Shown here one piece after another: positions 61,217-64,000 of a DNA stretch of 64,000 nucleotides. Each line of letters starts with the position of its first letter. Positions within the stretch are counted from its first letter, which is position 1. Made by a program: the position numbers and the translations under genes. Under the pieces are notes generated by a model. The model was not told the DNA's origin. It did not search any database and saw only the letters and a program-made list of their open reading frames with translations. Source of the stretch: Candidatus Borrarchaeum weybense (GTDB lineage Archaea > Asgardarchaeota > Sifarchaeia > Borrarchaeales > Borrarchaeaceae); the NCBI GenBank assembly GCA_019057385.1, contig JAHQJS010000007.1:124001-188000 (forward strand), read 5' to 3'.

Positions 61217-64000
61217 TTGAAGTCGTTCCGTAGGATATGTCTCACAGCAACTGTTCTAGTTGTTTTATTTTTACTGATAGGACTCCCTAATAATGCTGCT
61301 AATTATTCATCTGATACTACTCGTACACTTACAATGCAACCTAACGTTTCGCTAGATCAAACTGCTGACAGTTATGGTCAAGGAGAACTCTCTACTTTTC
61401 AAACATCGCCAGATCATCTAAAAGTGCAAAGTAGCCAATTAACCGTTGGGATACAATCTGGTACTACGAGTGTAACTCTCTTTGATTATGACGACGAATA
61501 TCAGCTGATTGACTCTCAATATATTAATACAGAGACAGCAACAGGCAAAACATTTACACAAGGTTCAGATGGCGGCGAAGATGAATCAGAGACAATCACG
61601 TATGATGGTAATTACGATTATAATTACCCTCTAGTATCCACTACTTTACAGGAAGTTCTTTACGAAACAAATGTAACTGGTACGACCACAGGGGTTACTG
61701 GCGCAACACTCGATGCTGCTGATGCTTCATTTGAAACGCTAAATGAAGACACTACTTATGGTTCAATACCAACAGAAATTGGTGAGCTTCATACAACTGA
61801 AGATCAAATAATATATTACACTTGGTTTGATGATGGAGATGTCCTTGGTGTAAAACCAGGTAAGAGAATGCACATAACTTCATGGGACACAACAACTATT
61901 TCTGGAACAATTACATCTGTCGAACTTTATGTGAAGTATAGTGTAGAATCAGGTTGTGGCAATTCTAATTATATTGAATATAATTCAACTACCTTCGATT
62001 GGAAAAGTACAGGTATGAAACCGGTGGATGGACAAGTCAATTTTGTAAATTCATCAACTTTAGTGGGTATCGATACTATTAATAAACTTCAGAACATAAA
62101 TGTTAGGTTCTTGAATAACGATTCAGGCAGCAAAGAATATATAAATTTTGAGAAAATTTGGATAGTCGTAACGGTTTCATCTCCAGTATACAGATTAAAT
62201 GTAATGCAAGAAATTACTGGAGTTTCCCCCACAGCAGGCACGAATAAAATATGTATTTATGGCAAAAGAGGTGGTACTGAAAATATTACTGTACAAGTCT
62301 ATAATACGGATGCACAATGGGAAACTATTACACAAATCAATTCTGCCTCAGCAGGTTGGTATAATACCACGATAAATTCTTCAACACAAATCATAGATGA
62401 CAGTTATATCTTCATACGCTATTTAGATACAGTGTCAGCTTCGGATTTTGCTCAAGATAGTGCTGAAATTGATGCTGCCTTATTTGAATCGACTGGAGCG
62501 GCGCTAGATCTTTATTATACTTTTTCATGGGCGGGTGATGAAGCTTTAGCGGATGTAGCAAATATTAGTGTGTATGATGTAAGTAAAGGCGACCAAGATA
62601 TGAGAGCGTATATCCGGGACTTTCAAAATGGTCTGTGGATTTTATTAAACGTTGATATAGATTCTACGGTTTCAAACCATAGCGACATTATAAGCACTAA
62701 TCCTGAGTATTATCTTGAGGATGGTACTGGTGCGATTTGGGTTCGCTATGTACAAACATCTAGCGGCAGTACAGCAACTTTGGATGTAGATTATCTAGAA
62801 GTAAATGTTCATAGTTCATCTACCACAGGTGCTGCTCCTCTTGGTGACTGGGAAATTGATATGGTCTATAATATTCAAGATTTTACAGGTGATAGGTCAT
62901 CAGTCACTCAAATTACTGTTGTTGATTACTCAAATGTAACTAACCTTGGAGATATTGTAGAAGCGAAGATATATGATTACACAAATACTCGATGGGTTAC
63001 CTGCTTTTTAATTGGGGAAGACAATGAAACACAACATAGTGAAACTTTTTCCTCATCAGCAAGTAATTATATCAGTAGTAATCCTGGAGATATTCAAATT
63101 CGTTATATACTCAGCAGCGGTAGTAGCCTCAGTTACAGTTTGAATTATTTAGAAGTGATAGTTGAAACCGGCGATGATGGAGGCGGTGGTGATGGCAGTA
63201 ACGGTGGCGGCGGTGGTGGAGGCGGAGACAGTGGTGGAACCACAATCATAAGGACACTAAGTGCACAAATCACCTATAATGAGGAAACAGAAAAATATGT
63301 CCCAGCTGAAATCGATGTGACTTTAGCCGATGACGAAGGAACATTTGTAAGCAACGCAAGTGTTACTCTCACATTCGGTAACGAAATAGAGTCTTATGAG
63401 TTGGAAGAAAAAGAGGGACAATACAGACTACTCCTTGAAACAGATACGCTCGACACAGGTAATTATACTTTTACAATTTCGGCTAAAAAAACAGGATTTA
63501 GAGACTTTCTCTCCTCAGCGTTTCCGTTTAATATCGTAGTGAAATATCCCTTTGCAACTGCTGTCCAATATCCTGATTATTGGCCAGAATATAGATCACA
63601 AGCAATAGAGAACCCCCTTTCTGTACTGATAGACCCCTCGCTCTATGTTCTTCCTGCCATCGCTTCAATTCTAATTACCCTTCAGGTCACAACGTTTGCA
63701 GCAATCGATCCACGAAAACTTCGTTCAATTTATATATTTACAAATGAGGGTCAAGGTCTCCATTACAGAACCTTTTTCGAAGAAAAAGGAGGCGTCGATA
63801 GCCAATTAATGAGTGCCGCGCTGTCTGGAATTGTAAGTCTCGTAATGGAAGCCACCCGTAGTGAGAAACCCCTGCGGACAATCGATATAGAAACCTTTGA
63901 AATTTTCTTGGAATATGGGCAATATGTTACTATAGCCACTTTTGTTGGCAAACGAATCTTTTACAAAAGGAAAATACGCAGAGAGCAAAAACAATTGATA
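61217..64000 (+). CDS. Large surface protein with signal peptide, membrane helix and longin/roadblock-like C-terminus (3' partial)
   Basis: At least 928 codons without a stop, cut by the window edge. TTG start; signal peptide (about 1-28, ICLTATVLVVLFLLIGLPNN). Several beta-sandwich-like modules follow, each containing a WYNT/ALYY...NISVYDV and VDYLEVNVH-type strand pattern, then a Gly-rich linker and an Ig-like domain. A membrane helix (YVLPAIASILITLQVTTFAA) precedes the cytoplasmic domain SIYIFTNEGQGLHYRTFF ... LMSAALSGIVSLVMEA. The C-terminal half matches the protein at 58519 throughout, and by that comparison only a few residues are missing. Probably an envelope protein that links the outside to a cytoplasmic GTPase-type system. 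Confidence 0.75.
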   Translation, partial: MKSFRRICLTATVLVVLFLLIGLPNNAANYSSDTTRTLTMQPNVSLDQTADSYGQGELSTFQTSPDHLKVQSSQLTVGIQSGTTSVTLFDYDDEYQLIDSQYINTETATGKTFTQGSDGGEDESETITYDGNYDYNYPLVSTTLQEVLYETNVTGTTTGVTGATLDAADASFETLNEDTTYGSIPTEIGELHTTEDQIIYYTWFDDGDVLGVKPGKRMHITSWDTTTISGTITSVELYVKYSVESGCGNSNYIEYNSTTFDWKSTGMKPVDGQVNFVNSSTLVGIDTINKLQNINVRFLNNDSGSKEYINFEKIWIVVTVSSPVYRLNVMQEITGVSPTAGTNKICIYGKRGGTENITVQVYNTDAQWETITQINSASAGWYNTTINSSTQIIDDSYIFIRYLDTVSASDFAQDSAEIDAALFESTGAALDLYYTFSWAGDEALADVANISVYDVSKGDQDMRAYIRDFQNGLWILLNVDIDSTVSNHSDIISTNPEYYLEDGTGAIWVRYVQTSSGSTATLDVDYLEVNVHSSSTTGAAPLGDWEIDMVYNIQDFTGDRSSVTQITVVDYSNVTNLGDIVEAKIYDYTNTRWVTCFLIGEDNETQHSETFSSSASNYISSNPGDIQIRYILSSGSSLSYSLNYLEVIVETGDDGGGGDGSNGGGGGGGGDSGGTTIIRTLSAQITYNEETEKYVPAEIDVTLADDEGTFVSNASVTLTFGNEIESYELEEKEGQYRLLLETDTLDTGNYTFTISAKKTGFRDFLSSAFPFNIVVKYPFATAVQYPDYWPEYRSQAIENPLSVLIDPSLYVLPAIASILITLQVTTFAAIDPRKLRSIYIFTNEGQGLHYRTFFEEKGGVDSQLMSAALSGIVSLVMEATRSEKPLRTIDIETFEIFLEYGQYVTIATFVGKRIFYKRKIRREQKQLI

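Noticed and set aside
1-64000. CRISPR arrays, rRNA genes, other tRNAs, integrase or prophage genes
   Set aside because: I looked for regularly spaced repeats, rRNA-like blocks, further cloverleaves and phage-type genes and saw none besides tRNA-Pyl; short degenerate tRNAs with introns could be missed by eye.

Overview
The window is an AT-rich, gene-dense stretch of an archaeal chromosome. Archaeal marks are the split GMP synthetase, A-type ATPase subunits C and K, an F420-hydrogenase-type FrhB domain, HdrA, Shine-Dalgarno sites of the GGTGA/GGAGG type and TATA-like TTTAAATA boxes. SDS22-type leucine-rich-repeat proteins and membrane proteins ending in a longin/roadblock-like cytoplasmic domain point towards an Asgard-type or related lineage such as Bathyarchaeia. 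This is inference: no rRNA or other phylogenetic marker is present.

The central feature is a complete pyrrolysine (Pyl, amino acid 22) system. pylB-pylC-pylD lie at 10.1-13.2 kb. An unusual tRNA-Pyl(CUA), pylSn and pylSc (a split pyrrolysyl-tRNA synthetase) lie at 18.6-19.8 kb. A user gene, dimethylamine methyltransferase mtbB with an in-frame UAG at codon 353, lies at 27.8-29.2 kb, preceded by its corrinoid protein mtbC. No mcr, mtbA or ramA gene is visible. UAG also ends at least 14 ordinary genes here, including mtbB and pylSc themselves, so it must work as both stop and sense codon.

Layout. 0-6 kb: end of an upstream gene, an IS200/IS605-like miniature element, an FrhB-glutamate synthase fusion, glutamate dehydrogenase and a class III aminotransferase. 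6-10 kb: a nucleotidyltransferase-like protein, a metallophosphoesterase and an amino-acid permease. 10-20 kb: the pyl genes enclosing a FluG-type amidohydrolase and an NAD block (nicotinamidase-like, nicotinate phosphoribosyltransferase, and a NAD-kinase-like protein with a lost catalytic Asp and a fused winged helix). 20-25 kb: PhzF, a GT-C membrane protein and two more class III aminotransferases. 25.5-31 kb: glutamine-synthetase-like gene, mtbC, mtbB, a structured element and an Fe-S Old Yellow Enzyme. 32-37 kb: phosphoesterase, M20 peptidase, second glutamine-synthetase-like gene, alpha/beta hydrolase. 37-41 kb: five paralogous thiazoline-carboxylate-hydrolase-like genes with a DUF433/DUF5615 toxin-antitoxin pair among them. 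41-50 kb: isoprenylcysteine methyltransferase and its remnant, small zinc ribbon, CBS/coiled-coil genes, YbaK, LRR-zinc-ribbon, MFS, TPR, GMP synthase. 50-54.8 kb: A-ATPase C and K, HdrA and small partners. 54.8-64 kb: an 810-residue LRR protein, a TauE-type exporter and two large surface proteins.

A working model is methylamine catabolism tied to glutamate chemistry. MtbB/MtbC would demethylate dimethylamine. The released methylamine could be joined to glutamate by the glutamine-synthetase-like enzymes, which lack the usual ammonium-site sequence. Amidohydrolase, M20 peptidase, glutamate synthase, glutamate dehydrogenase and the aminotransferases would recycle the nitrogen. Polyamine catabolism through gamma-glutamyl intermediates is the main alternative.
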